Shown here: one piece after another, positions 18,215-25,869 of the stretch
Layout of the letters: each line of letters starts with the position of its first letter
How positions within the stretch are numbered: the first letter of the stretch is position 1
NCBI RefSeq assembly: GCF_017744155.1
Contig: NZ_JAGHQT010000003.1
Coordinates: 188,001-252,000, forward strand
DNA length: 64,000 bases
Reading direction: 5' to 3'
Source of the DNA: Endozoicomonas sp. G2_1
Lineage (GTDB): Bacteria > Pseudomonadota > Gammaproteobacteria > Enterobacterales > Alteromonadaceae
The notes under the pieces: generated by a model
Told to the model about the DNA's origin: nothing
What the model saw: the letters and a program-made list of their open reading frames with translations, nothing else
The model's database searches: none
Made by a program: the position numbers and the translations under genes

Positions 18215-19786
18215 TTATGCGGTTTGAGGACGACTGAATTCAGTTACTTCAATTGTTTGCTCTGGTTTTTTGACCGCAATACTCTTCGCAATACGCCATG
18301 CACAAAGCGCAAAAATGACCAGTATACTCTCGACGAGCAATACGTCGTATCGACCCTGACTAAGCAAGTTTAAAATGTTTCGGCTTGCTAATGACCAGTC
18401 GAGCACTGGCACCAATAGCATCACCGCGGCACTTGCCCTCAGTAGCAGTACGGATAAGGCTTGTTGTTTTTTACTGCTAAATGCCAACACAAGTGATAGC
18501 AGTAACGTGATAAACCAAATCAGTTCAATGGTAAAACTGCGCTCAGCAAAGGTTTCTGGTAGTAACCGGGCACTGGCAAAACCAAGTGCTGTCGCTAACA
18601 TTGCTCCCAAAAAAATACCTGTGGTCATTGCTCTAACAAGGTGTAATCCCGCTTTACTTTGACGCTTGTTTTTCGCTCGTTTTGCTAACCACATTAAGTT
18701 ACCGGTTAAAATGATGTAGCAGGTACCAATCGCTAAAACGAAAAAGACGAGTTTCAAACCGTAACCTGCGAAGCTGCCAAAGTGCAAATTAGCGATAACA
18801 TCTAAGCCACCGCGAACGTCGTTATCGTAGTTGTCGAGAGTTTTGTAGAGTACTTCACCGTCTTTAACCGATACTTTTAACTCTTTCCGAACAGAAAATT
18901 GAGTCGGATCTTTGGCTCGAAAGGTCATTGTTGCAGCTTGATCGCCGAAGTTATCAAAACTGACAAATTGAATCTCAACAGGCGCGAGCTCTTGGTGCGC
19001 TTTGACCAATAGTGAATCCAAATTACTCATTGGCATTGGTTGGTTGAGCTCTTGTTTAGGTTCAATGACAAAACCTGCGTCTTTTAGCAAGGCGTTTTGG
19101 TCGCCCTGATACAACACTACTGCATAAGCGATTTGATAAACAATCACCATATTAAATACTAAGCCGGTGAAAGCGTACATAATGTGAAATGGTAAGCCCA
19201 TTACTCCAATGAGGTTGTGACCATCGAGCCATTTATCTTTTTTGCCATCTTTTCGATATTTGAAAAAGTTGCTCGCTATTTTGCGCCAATGAATGACGAT
19301 ACCGCTCATAATCGCAATGAAGAAAAACAGCGTAATAGTACCGACGATATACAAGCCATAGCCTGGTATTTTTAAATTGACATGAAGTTCATATAAAAAG
19401 TCACCAAAGGTAAAACGACTGCCATCAGCAAGCACTTCTCCGGTTTCACTTGAAACAATCACATTGTAGTCAATTTCATTGCCGTGCTCGTCTTCTTCAG
19501 CAAAGTAAACTTCGTAGTGTGGGGCACTTGGCTTAGGCATGCGAATGAAAATTGGATGATGCTGATCTATTTGATAATTACTATCTATAGTGGCAACGAC
19601 TTTGTCTAAACTGACTAAGGTTCCTGGCATTGCCTGTGGGTAAACGGTATCGCGTTCCCAGGCAATAATATTGTCTCGATATAAGCTAAATGCTCCACCG
19701 AGAAAAACAATAAATAATACGGTTGATATCACTAAACCAACCCAAGCGTGCGCATTGGTAAGCGCTGATAAAGATTCTCTTTTCAC
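18215..19786 (-). CDS. PepSY-associated transmembrane protein, probable siderophore/iron reductase
   Basis: A 523-residue inner-membrane protein of the PepSY-TM (PiuB-like) family. A first membrane helix (ALTNAHAWVGLVISTVLFIVFLGG) with the conserved HxWxG pattern is followed by a periplasmic region, helices near residues 150-170 (TITLFFFIAIMSGIVIHWRK) and 200-220, a PepSY-like domain, and several C-terminal helices. Family members are found with siderophore receptors and are thought to reduce ferric iron or move electrons across the membrane. It is the last gene of a minus-strand group with two small membrane proteins, under a Fur-like box, and converges on the TonB receptor gene. Confidence 0.88.
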   Translation of the reverse strand: MKRESLSALTNAHAWVGLVISTVLFIVFLGGAFSLYRDNIIAWERDTVYPQAMPGTLVSLDKVVATIDSNYQIDQHHPIFIRMPKPSAPHYEVYFAEEDEHGNEIDYNVIVSSETGEVLADGSRFTFGDFLYELHVNLKIPGYGLYIVGTITLFFFIAIMSGIVIHWRKIASNFFKYRKDGKKDKWLDGHNLIGVMGLPFHIMYAFTGLVFNMVIVYQIAYAVVLYQGDQNALLKDAGFVIEPKQELNQPMPMSNLDSLLVKAHQELAPVEIQFVSFDNFGDQAATMTFRAKDPTQFSVRKELKVSVKDGEVLYKTLDNYDNDVRGGLDVIANLHFGSFAGYGLKLVFFVLAIGTCYIILTGNLMWLAKRAKNKRQSKAGLHLVRAMTTGIFLGAMLATALGFASARLLPETFAERSFTIELIWFITLLLSLVLAFSSKKQQALSVLLLRASAAVMLLVPVLDWSLASRNILNLLSQGRYDVLLVESILVIFALCAWRIAKSIAVKKPEQTIEVTEFSRPQTA

Positions 19787-19793
19787 GGTTTAG

Positions 19794-20048
19794 CTACCTA
19801 ACGTAAAGTAAAATGATATTAAGAACAACAGAGGGCACAAGAACCTTGGTTAGCCTTAACCAAGCTTGTTTATTTGAAGTACTGCTATAGCACCAAACTT
19901 GAATACCAGCCCAAATAGGAAAAGAAATGATTAAGCCAATTAACAGCAAAGTATCAACTTTTAAGGGCAAGATCAGATTGATGTTAAGTGCTATCGACGC
20001 CGAAATAACCAACCCCAAAAAGAACCCTAATAAGGTTTTGTGTAGCAT
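19794..20048 (-). CDS. Small membrane protein of an iron-uptake operon
   Basis: An 84-residue protein with about three hydrophobic helices (residues 5-25, 32-52 and 65-82). It starts one base after the stop of the next upstream gene and ends seven bases before the PepSY gene, so the three are one operon. Small proteins of this type (DUF3649-like) commonly accompany PepSY-TM proteins in siderophore loci; I assign the family only tentatively from size, topology and position. Confidence 0.7.
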   Translation of the reverse strand: MLHKTLLGFFLGLVISASIALNINLILPLKVDTLLLIGLIISFPIWAGIQVWCYSSTSNKQAWLRLTKVLVPSVVLNIILLYVR

Positions 20049-20049
20049 A

Positions 20050-20364
20050 TTACTGAACCTCCATTAGTGTTAACAATAAGCACATTAATGTAACGACTGC
20101 TGTTAACCAAAGTGTGTAGCGTTTGTGGTAAGCGCTGACAATGGTTTGCAATGGCAGAAAGGTAAAAACAGCTATTGAGCATGCAATCACTGCACTTGTG
20201 GTAGGGAAATTAGTATTGGTTAGGGCAATACTGAAGGTAAAAAATACTATCGATAAGCTGTAGCTGTATAGTGTTGGTAGCCTTTTCGACCATAGTTGTT
20301 GACGTTCACTGCCACTGTATAGTGTCAGGCAAGCAAACCATGCTGAAATTAATCCTATGAACAT
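20050..20364 (-). CDS. Small membrane protein, DUF3325-like
   Basis: A 104-residue protein with three to four hydrophobic segments and a basic linker (SAYHKRYTLW). Size, topology and its place in front of a PepSY-TM gene resemble DUF3325 proteins of siderophore operons, but this is by context more than by a motif. It is the first gene of the operon, and a Fur-like sequence lies about 17 bases upstream of its ATG. Confidence 0.7.
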   Translation of the reverse strand: MFIGLISAWFACLTLYSGSERQQLWSKRLPTLYSYSLSIVFFTFSIALTNTNFPTTSAVIACSIAVFTFLPLQTIVSAYHKRYTLWLTAVVTLMCLLLTLMEVQ

Positions 20365-20380
20365 TGTTAATTATAAAAGT

Positions 20381-20399
20381 GATAATGATTTCTATTTAT
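20381..20399 (-). promoter_or_regulatory. Fur-like box before the PepSY operon
   Basis: On the minus strand the 19 bases ending AATCATTATC match the Fur consensus at about 13 of 19 positions. The half site GATAATGAT is exact; the other half is poor. Its position 17 bases before the first gene of a likely iron operon supports it. Confidence 0.55.
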
Positions 20400-20502
20400 A
20401 TTAATTTATTGTTCTAAGATTAATCAAGCCTGTTTACCTTTTTATCATAAAACAGTTAACCGATTTGGAGATAAAAAGCAGCGAAATAACGGCTAGTTGA
20501 CG

Positions 20503-21588
20503 CTAAAACTTTATTTCTTCGCCCTCATTGAGAATGTACAAAGGTCTTTGAGTTGTATGTTGACGGTGCATTTTTAACAAACGCAACAAGGCTGAGTGGC
20601 TGCTGTGATCGCCCATTTTCCAACTGGCATTACCGTAGCCCCAAGGCACAATAACTTTGCAGTTTAGATCGTCGGCGGCAACAAGAGCATCTTCTGGTGT
20701 CATGTGAACATAACGATACCAACGGCCATTGTCTGGATGATAGTATGAAGCTATCGGTAATAAACAAACGTCGATATCGCCATAGCGTTGTTGAATGTCT
20801 TTAAAGTGCTTTGAGTAGCCAGTATCTCCAGCGAAAAACAAGCGTTTGCCATTTTGTTCTAGTAACCAGCCGCCCCATAAGCTGGCATCGTTATCTTCGT
20901 ATATAAATGGCACTAAAATTCGATTACTAAAATGATGAGCAGGAACAAAACTAACTTTTAGTTCGTTTAGTTTAGTGTCGCTAAACCAGGCCATTTCTTT
21001 TATCTTGTAACCATCTTGTTCGAAATGGTCGGCAAAACCAAGCGGCGTGTAATAGTTAATACTATTCCCTAAATCATTAATATCGGCTTTATTGAAATGA
21101 TCGTAGTGAATGTGTGAATACATTACGGCATCTATTTGTTCAAGTGCATTTTCACTCAGCCAGGCGCCGGGCTTACGGTTAAAGCCAACAGCAAGACGAA
21201 ACGCCCAATTGACCGGCCAATCAAATTGTTTGCTGACAGGGTCGAATAATACGCCGGTGCCATCTGCGCTAGTAATGTGAAAACCCGCGTGGCCGAGCCA
21301 ACGGACTGTGAAGCCAGCGTTGAGGTTAGGATTGGTTTGCTGACCAACAAACTGACAGTTTTCGCCGTGAGTTTGGCATTCAATTACACTGCTTGTTGGG
21401 TAACAGTCTTCTTGGCAGGTAATAGGGTATTGCTTTTCACTCGGGTGCAAATTGTCAAAGCGGACTCGGTCAGGCGAATTTTTCTGGTATACGATGACCG
21501 ACTGGCTCGATTCGATGCGTTCAACCTGATTGGTATTGCTGCAACTAAATAATAACGTTGCTAACAGAAAAACACTGGCCGACTTCAT
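20503..21588 (-). CDS. Lipoprotein metallo-beta-lactamase-fold hydrolase (NAPE-PLD/UlaG-like)
   Basis: A 361-residue protein with a lipoprotein leader (ATLLFSC, lipidated Cys about 16). The hydrolase begins with RWLGHAGFHI and carries the metal motif SHIHYDH, then PAHHFSNR, FAGDTGYSKHF and a C-terminal VPWGYG...SSHSALL region. This arrangement resembles bacterial relatives of N-acylphosphatidylethanolamine phospholipase D and UlaG-type lactonases. A phospholipid- or lactone-hydrolysing role at the membrane is inferred; no substrate can be named. It lies downstream of the tRNA-His repeat array in the same orientation and has no obvious operon partner. Confidence 0.85.
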   Translation of the reverse strand: MKSASVFLLATLLFSCSNTNQVERIESSQSVIVYQKNSPDRVRFDNLHPSEKQYPITCQEDCYPTSSVIECQTHGENCQFVGQQTNPNLNAGFTVRWLGHAGFHITSADGTGVLFDPVSKQFDWPVNWAFRLAVGFNRKPGAWLSENALEQIDAVMYSHIHYDHFNKADINDLGNSINYYTPLGFADHFEQDGYKIKEMAWFSDTKLNELKVSFVPAHHFSNRILVPFIYEDNDASLWGGWLLEQNGKRLFFAGDTGYSKHFKDIQQRYGDIDVCLLPIASYYHPDNGRWYRYVHMTPEDALVAADDLNCKVIVPWGYGNASWKMGDHSSHSALLRLLKMHRQHTTQRPLYILNEGEEIKF

Positions 21589-21694
21589 TAAGATTCTCTA
21601 ACAAGGTTTCTAAATTGTTAATATTAAAGCAGTGTATATGTTGACGCTATGTCTTGATTGTTGCAAAAGGTTAATTTAATCGAAAGAAGCAATA

Positions 21695-21994
21695 GCACTA
21701 GTAAAATCACAAGGTGATTACACAGTGCAGTATCGACAAAAAAGAAATAAAATTGAGGAAGTAAGATGGGGTGGCTGATGGAGTTTGAACCCACGCCAAT
21801 CAAAATTAGCAGAATCACAAGGTGATTACGCAGTCGTGGCAGATGTACTTAGTGGAAATAGAATAAAAGAATCAATAAAATGGGGTAGCTGATGAAGTTT
21901 TAACTCACGCCAACCAAAATTAGCAGAATCACAAGGTGGTTACGCAGTCGTGGCAGATGTGCTTAATGGAAATAGAATAAAGGAATAAATAAAA
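21695..21994 (-). repeat. Tandem 114-bp repeats carrying the tRNA-His 3' end
   Basis: Two complete units of exactly 114 bases (21767-21880 and 21881-21994) and a diverged partial unit (about 21695-21766) lie directly downstream of tRNA-His on the minus strand. Each complete unit ends, on the minus strand, with about 31 bases copying the T arm, acceptor 3' strand and CCA of the tRNA (ending CAGCCACCCCA in one and CAGCTACCCCA in the other). Each also carries a small inverted repeat, AATCAC AAG GTGATT, exact in two of the three. The organisation recalls the rtT repeats after E. coli tyrT; the sequence itself is unrelated as far as I can see. Confidence 0.85.
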
Positions 21995-22071
21995 TGGGGT
22001 GGCTGATGGGACTTGAACCCACGACAACCGGAATCACAATCCGGGGCTCTACCAACTGAGCTACAGCCACC
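21995..22071 (-). tRNA. tRNA-His (GTG)
   Basis: A complete cloverleaf on the minus strand, 77 bases including encoded CCA and the extra 5' G expected for histidine tRNA. It has GGTGGCTGTAGCTCAGTTGG for the acceptor and D arm, anticodon GTG in a CGGAT-TGTGATT-CCGG type stem-loop region, and the T loop GGGTTCAAGTCCC. The 3' end reappears in the two downstream 114-bp repeats, which are not functional tRNAs because they lack the 5' half. Confidence 0.97.
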
Positions 22072-22203
22072 ACTGAGGTCTGTACTGTTTATGAGCTTGT
22101 CGTAAACAGTGCGCGAATTCTATAGATTTAGCCTTTTTTTGGCAAGCGTATTTTGTTAATTTTGCTAAAATTATTGCATTAACATCATTAGTCCATTCTT
22201 TTT

Positions 22204-22758
22204 ATGTCATTAGAGCACTTATCTCAACAATTGCTAGATAACAAGGGTCAGCCCTCCACTGAGAAGAAGTTGCCACCGGTAGAATTGTGGAGCCCAGAGT
22301 TTTGTGGCGATATTGATCTACAAATTAAAGCTGATGGCACCTGGTTTTATGGTGGCTCGTCATTTAAGCGAATGTCATTAGTTAAACTTTTTGCCTCTGT
22401 ATTAAAGTTAGAAGAAGCCAATGGCAAACAGAAGTACTTTTTAGTGACACCTGTTGAAAAAGTCGGTATCGAAGTAGAAGACGTGCCATTTGTATTAACG
22501 CAATGGCAACAAAGTGCCGACGGTTTAATTGAGTGCAAAACTAATTTAGACGATGAGCTCGTGTTGAATGAGCAACACAAGTTATTGCTTACTGAAGACG
22601 ATCAGCTTTATGTCACAGTGCGAAGAAATTTGCTGGCGCGAGTTCATCGCAACGTATATTACCAATGGCTTGAAACTGCCCAAGATGAAGCGACAGAGAC
22701 CGGTAATGAATTAGCCCTTTATAGTGGCGAATACCGTTTTGTGATCGGTCGCTATTAG
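22204..22758 (+). CDS. DUF1285 family protein
   Basis: A 184-residue cytoplasmic protein recognised as DUF1285: it opens with LPPVELWSPEFCGDIDLQIKADGTWFYGGSSFKRMSLVKLFASVL and continues KYFLVTPVEKVGIEVEDVPF, a conserved compact beta-rich fold. The family is widespread in proteobacteria and its biochemical role is not known. The gene reads away from tRNA-His and converges on hemN; the intergenic hairpin at 22755-22795 overlaps its stop. Confidence 0.9.
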   Translation: MSLEHLSQQLLDNKGQPSTEKKLPPVELWSPEFCGDIDLQIKADGTWFYGGSSFKRMSLVKLFASVLKLEEANGKQKYFLVTPVEKVGIEVEDVPFVLTQWQQSADGLIECKTNLDDELVLNEQHKLLLTEDDQLYVTVRRNLLARVHRNVYYQWLETAQDEATETGNELALYSGEYRFVIGRY

Positions 22759-22795
22759 TTAAAGCAACCACTTAAGAGAATGATTGCTTAACTAA
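22755..22795. terminator. Hairpin between DUF1285 gene and hemN
   Basis: An imperfect 12-base stem (TTAGTTAAAGCAA against TTGCTTAACTAA, one bulge) spans the stop of the DUF1285 gene in the short convergent gap. It lacks a T run, so it is only a likely bidirectional termination aid. Confidence 0.4.
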
Positions 22796-22802
22796 TCAGG
22801 TG

Positions 22803-24173
22803 TTAGATAACGCGAGAAAAACGTTGTTGGTTAATGTGTTGCTTCATGTAGGCATCGAAGCTCATACAAATAATGCGAATTAATAAGCGCGCTTTTTGTT
22901 TTACTTCGATGTGATCTTTGGTGTTAATCACTAAACCATCGTCAATAAATGTCTCGAGCAAAGGCAAATCAGCGGCGAAGTACTGATCAAAATCGATATT
23001 GAACATTTGATTAATTGCGTTTTTATCGAGAAATAAGTTACACATTAATGACTTAATCACCTCTCCGCGAATTAGGTCATCGTGGTTGAGCATCAAACCT
23101 TTTTCTAGGGCATGATCTTGTTGTTCAATGGCTTGATAGTAACCCTTGAGCTCTTTGATATTTTGGCTGTAACTATTGCCAATAGCACTAATCGCCGACA
23201 CACCAAAACCTAATAAATCGCAATGCCCCTGGGTGGTATAGCCCTGAAAGTTACGATGCAATTTACCTTGCTGCTGCGCTTTGGCGAGTTCATCGTTAGG
23301 CTTGGCGAAGTGGTCCATACCAATAAATTCGTAGCCATAATCACAAAGCGTTTCCACTGCAAGTTTCATTAAATTGAACTTTTCTTGTGTATTTGGCAAC
23401 CATTCGTCTTTCAGTTTGCGCTGGGCGGCGAAGCGTTGTGGTAAGTGCGCATAACTAAACAGCGAAATGCGATCAACATCCATTAATTTGATATCAGCTA
23501 AGGTTTTACCAAAGGTTTGTTCAGTTTGATGGGGCAAACCGTAGATCAAATCTACATTGACTGAATTAAAGCCAACGGCGCGTGCTTGTTTAATGAAATC
23601 AGCGATAAATTGGGTATCTTGTCTACGGTTTATCGCGTCTTGCACTTTTTCATCGGTATCTTGCACGCCGATACTCAGGCGATTAAAGCCTTGTTTAGCT
23701 AAATGGTCTGCCAAATCCAGTTCGATTTCTCTCGGGTCGACTTCAATACTCATTTCCATGTTGTCGGCACAAGTAAAGTTGTCGGTCAGTAAATTCACCA
23801 ATTGGCTAATTTGTGCTTTGGTCAAAAAGCTCGGCGTACCGCCACCCCAGTGTATTTGCGATACGGTATAGTCTTTAAAAAGCGGCGCTCGTTGTCTAAT
23901 TTCACGAGCGAGGAATTCGAGATAGATATCAGCCTTGTCGCGGTGGCGAGTGACAACTTTATTACAGCCGCAGTAATAGCAAAGGCTGTGGCAAAACGGA
24001 ATATGAACGTAGAGCGATAATTCTCTGTTAGCTGAATTGGCAACCGCTTGAGCAAACTGAACCTGGTTAAATTGATCGTTGAACTCTAGTGCCGTCGGGT
24101 ACGAGGTGTAGCGCGGTCCGCTAGTGTTGTACTTTTGTAGGAGTGTTTGATCAAAAAATTGGCTGGCTTGCAT
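22803..24173 (-). CDS. hemN: Oxygen-independent coproporphyrinogen III oxidase
   Basis: About 456 residues from the ATG at 24173, matching the 457 of E. coli HemN. It is a radical-SAM enzyme that converts coproporphyrinogen III to protoporphyrinogen IX for anaerobic haem synthesis. The N terminus has YNTSGPRYTSYPTALEF, and the cluster motif is CHSLCYYCGCNK (CxxxCxxC plus the extra Cys of HemN). VHIPFC, GGGTPSFL and SIEVDPREI follow. A TTG at 24212 would extend the frame but falls inside an inverted repeat and has no homology support. No Shine-Dalgarno is clear. DUF2489 and yihI lie just upstream, a grouping common in gammaproteobacteria. Confidence 0.96.
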   Translation of the reverse strand: MQASQFFDQTLLQKYNTSGPRYTSYPTALEFNDQFNQVQFAQAVANSANRELSLYVHIPFCHSLCYYCGCNKVVTRHRDKADIYLEFLAREIRQRAPLFKDYTVSQIHWGGGTPSFLTKAQISQLVNLLTDNFTCADNMEMSIEVDPREIELDLADHLAKQGFNRLSIGVQDTDEKVQDAINRRQDTQFIADFIKQARAVGFNSVNVDLIYGLPHQTEQTFGKTLADIKLMDVDRISLFSYAHLPQRFAAQRKLKDEWLPNTQEKFNLMKLAVETLCDYGYEFIGMDHFAKPNDELAKAQQQGKLHRNFQGYTTQGHCDLLGFGVSAISAIGNSYSQNIKELKGYYQAIEQQDHALEKGLMLNHDDLIRGEVIKSLMCNLFLDKNAINQMFNIDFDQYFAADLPLLETFIDDGLVINTKDHIEVKQKARLLIRIICMSFDAYMKQHINQQRFSRVI

Positions 24174-24182
24174 AGTTGTATT

Positions 24183-24228
24183 ACCCGATAAGACATGATG
24201 AAATTTTATCAAACTGGTCTTATCGGGT
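24183..24228. promoter_or_regulatory. 12-base inverted repeat in the hemN leader
   Basis: Perfect arms ACCCGATAAGAC (24183-24194) and GTCTTATCGGGT (24217-24228) are separated by 22 bases, starting 10 bases before the hemN ATG. It could be an mRNA hairpin that shields the start region or two half-sites for a regulator. It does not match the FNR consensus. Confidence 0.5.
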
Positions 24229-24314
24229 TTTGATCAAGCGCAAGCTTTTGACACTTTTGGACGTCAGATTTGGTTTTGGGCTTTGCAGGCATTCAGGCCC
24301 TGGGAAAGGTGAGC

Positions 24315-24812
24315 TTAGCTAGGCTCACTCAATGCCGATAAACGCTCTTGGCTGTATTGTGCTAATAAAATTAAATCAGCATCAATTTTATCACTTAACT
24401 CTGATTCAGCTTTCATGCGCACTAGATCTTGCTTCATGCGCTCTTTTTTCTTGAGTGCTTTGCGGGCATCGAGAATATCGAGTGCTTGGATGCGGCTATA
24501 TAACTCAAAAACAGCAGGGAACTGGCTCGACAAATCGCTACTGAGCTTGAGTGACTCAAGCAAAACACTCAAGCGCCAACAGCCTTCACTCAAGTCGCAC
24601 TGCTGCTCTTGCATCGCTTTGACGATAATAGTGACACTCTTGAGTACTTTGCTATCGTGTTTCTTGAGTGCTTGTTGTTTATCACGTTCAGCTTCTGCTT
24701 GAGCGCGTTGCTGCTGTTTGACTTGAGAAAGCAAGCGGCCAGCATAAATGCTTAAGCCAATAATGATTGCAACACCGACTAAGCTGAGATAAAACCACGG
24801 AGATGACAACAT
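24315..24812 (-). CDS. DUF2489 family membrane-anchored protein
   Basis: A 165-residue protein with one N-terminal membrane helix (FYLSLVGVAIIIGLSIYAG) followed by a charged helical domain, including QQRAQAEAERDKQQALKKHDSKVLKSVTIIVKAM and CDLSEGCWRLSVLLESL. This is the DUF2489 pattern, a family of unknown role that commonly sits beside hemN and yihI in gammaproteobacteria. It starts 14 bases after the yihI stop and is probably co-transcribed with it. Confidence 0.88.
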   Translation of the reverse strand: MLSSPWFYLSLVGVAIIIGLSIYAGRLLSQVKQQQRAQAEAERDKQQALKKHDSKVLKSVTIIVKAMQEQQCDLSEGCWRLSVLLESLKLSSDLSSQFPAVFELYSRIQALDILDARKALKKKERMKQDLVRMKAESELSDKIDADLILLAQYSQERLSALSEPS

Positions 24813-24826
24813 TGTATTAGACTCGT

Positions 24827-25393
24827 TTATTCAGTTTCAGAAAAGTCGTAGTCATCACTGTTGAACTTCTGCCAGAGCTCTTCTTCAGAGAGTGAATCAT
24901 CATCATTGTCTTGCGTGCTTTCCAGGGCTTCGTCGTTATCTTGATCGGCGCCGAGTTGTTCGCTAATGCGCTGGTATTCATCCATTTGTTGATTGTAGTA
25001 ATCAACATCGGTTTGACTCAATTCTTGGCCGTTTTCTTGTTGTTCAGTGATCGACCACAAGCGCTCATCATTTTCGATAGCTGCCAGCTGTTCGGCCAAA
25101 CTCATAGGCTCAGGCGCTTTTTTAATGGCGGCAATAGCACTATGGTTGTTAGAAGACTTTGGTGCTTTCGGCGTTTCTTTGATTAGTACAATTGGTGTTT
25201 TACTACCAATACGAGGATCTTTTGCCGTTTTATTTGTCGGTTGCTTCTGCTTTTTAACCGCGACTTGCTGCTTGTTGCCACTTTTTAAGCCAGTTTTTTT
25301 CTTAGGCTTTTTGTCTTTACTCGAAAATAAAGCATCTTTTGGCGTGCTAATAATAGTAGCCTTTGGCTTTCTAGATTTCTTTTGGCGAGTCAT
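24827..25393 (-). CDS. yihI: Der GTPase-activating protein YihI
   Basis: A 188-residue protein. The N-terminal third is very basic and disordered (TRQKKSRKPK, KKPKKKTGLKSGN), with the conserved DPRIGSKTPIVL motif near residue 60, then a central helical domain (LAEQLAAIENDERL...DVDYYNQQMDEYQRISEQLG) and an acidic tail (NDDDSLSEEELWQKFNSDDYDF). This order is that of YihI, which stimulates the GTPase Der in 50S ribosome assembly. The acidic tail is longer than in E. coli. It is the first gene of the yihI-DUF2489 pair. Confidence 0.93.
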   Translation of the reverse strand: MTRQKKSRKPKATIISTPKDALFSSKDKKPKKKTGLKSGNKQQVAVKKQKQPTNKTAKDPRIGSKTPIVLIKETPKAPKSSNNHSAIAAIKKAPEPMSLAEQLAAIENDERLWSITEQQENGQELSQTDVDYYNQQMDEYQRISEQLGADQDNDEALESTQDNDDDSLSEEELWQKFNSDDYDFSETE

Positions 25394-25869
25394 ATTTTTT
25401 GCTATTACGAAGATTATACCGCTATTTTACGGCAATTATGGTCAGATAGAAATGAAAAAAGCGATGACAATGTCATCGCTTTCGGAGAGTTGGTTCCAAT
25501 ACTGAGTTATCCTAACCTTATTATTTTTCCCTTATATTTGACGTTTTCCGTCTTATTATTATTGGCTTCCGTTATTATTCTTATATATTTCTTGTTATCG
25601 ATCTTCCTGATACTTTTTGTGCTATCCGTATATTGTCTGTCACCTAGACTGCATTAATCGTCCTGTTCAAAATACAACCATCCGTATTACAAAAATTTCA
25701 TCAGTTACAACTTTGATATTTTGCTATCCGTGCACCTTGTCCGTTTTTGCGCTGTTTTCATAACAGTTGGCTATACTCTACTCAAATTAATTTATACATC
25801 AAGCGTTAAATGACATTTTTTTTAACATTTTTTTACCATTTTCGCTAAGTTTATGATTTTTAGAGAAAC
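25394..25869. other. AT-rich intergenic region with a 25-base palindrome
   Basis: About 476 bases with no convincing gene; the short frames here have no initiation signal or recognisable sequence. It separates yihI from the outer-membrane protein gene, both minus strand, so it must contain the yihI promoter. At 25458-25482 there is a near-complete palindrome (AAAGCGATGACA A TGTCATCGCTTT) that could be an operator or a terminator with a weak tail. The rest is T-rich on the plus strand and shows several scattered TCCGT words with no clear periodicity. Confidence 0.5.

Noticed and set aside
21624-21818. 64-residue frame across the tRNA-His repeats
   Set aside because: It is overlapped by repeat units and a tRNA copy, with no initiation signal or recognisable product.
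24174-24212. TTG-initiated extension of hemN
   Set aside because: The family begins at the ATG at 24173 and the extension is inside an inverted repeat.
25382-25657. 91-residue hydrophobic frame in the gap after yihI
   Set aside because: Low-complexity AT-rich sequence without a Shine-Dalgarno; overlaps the yihI start and a palindrome.
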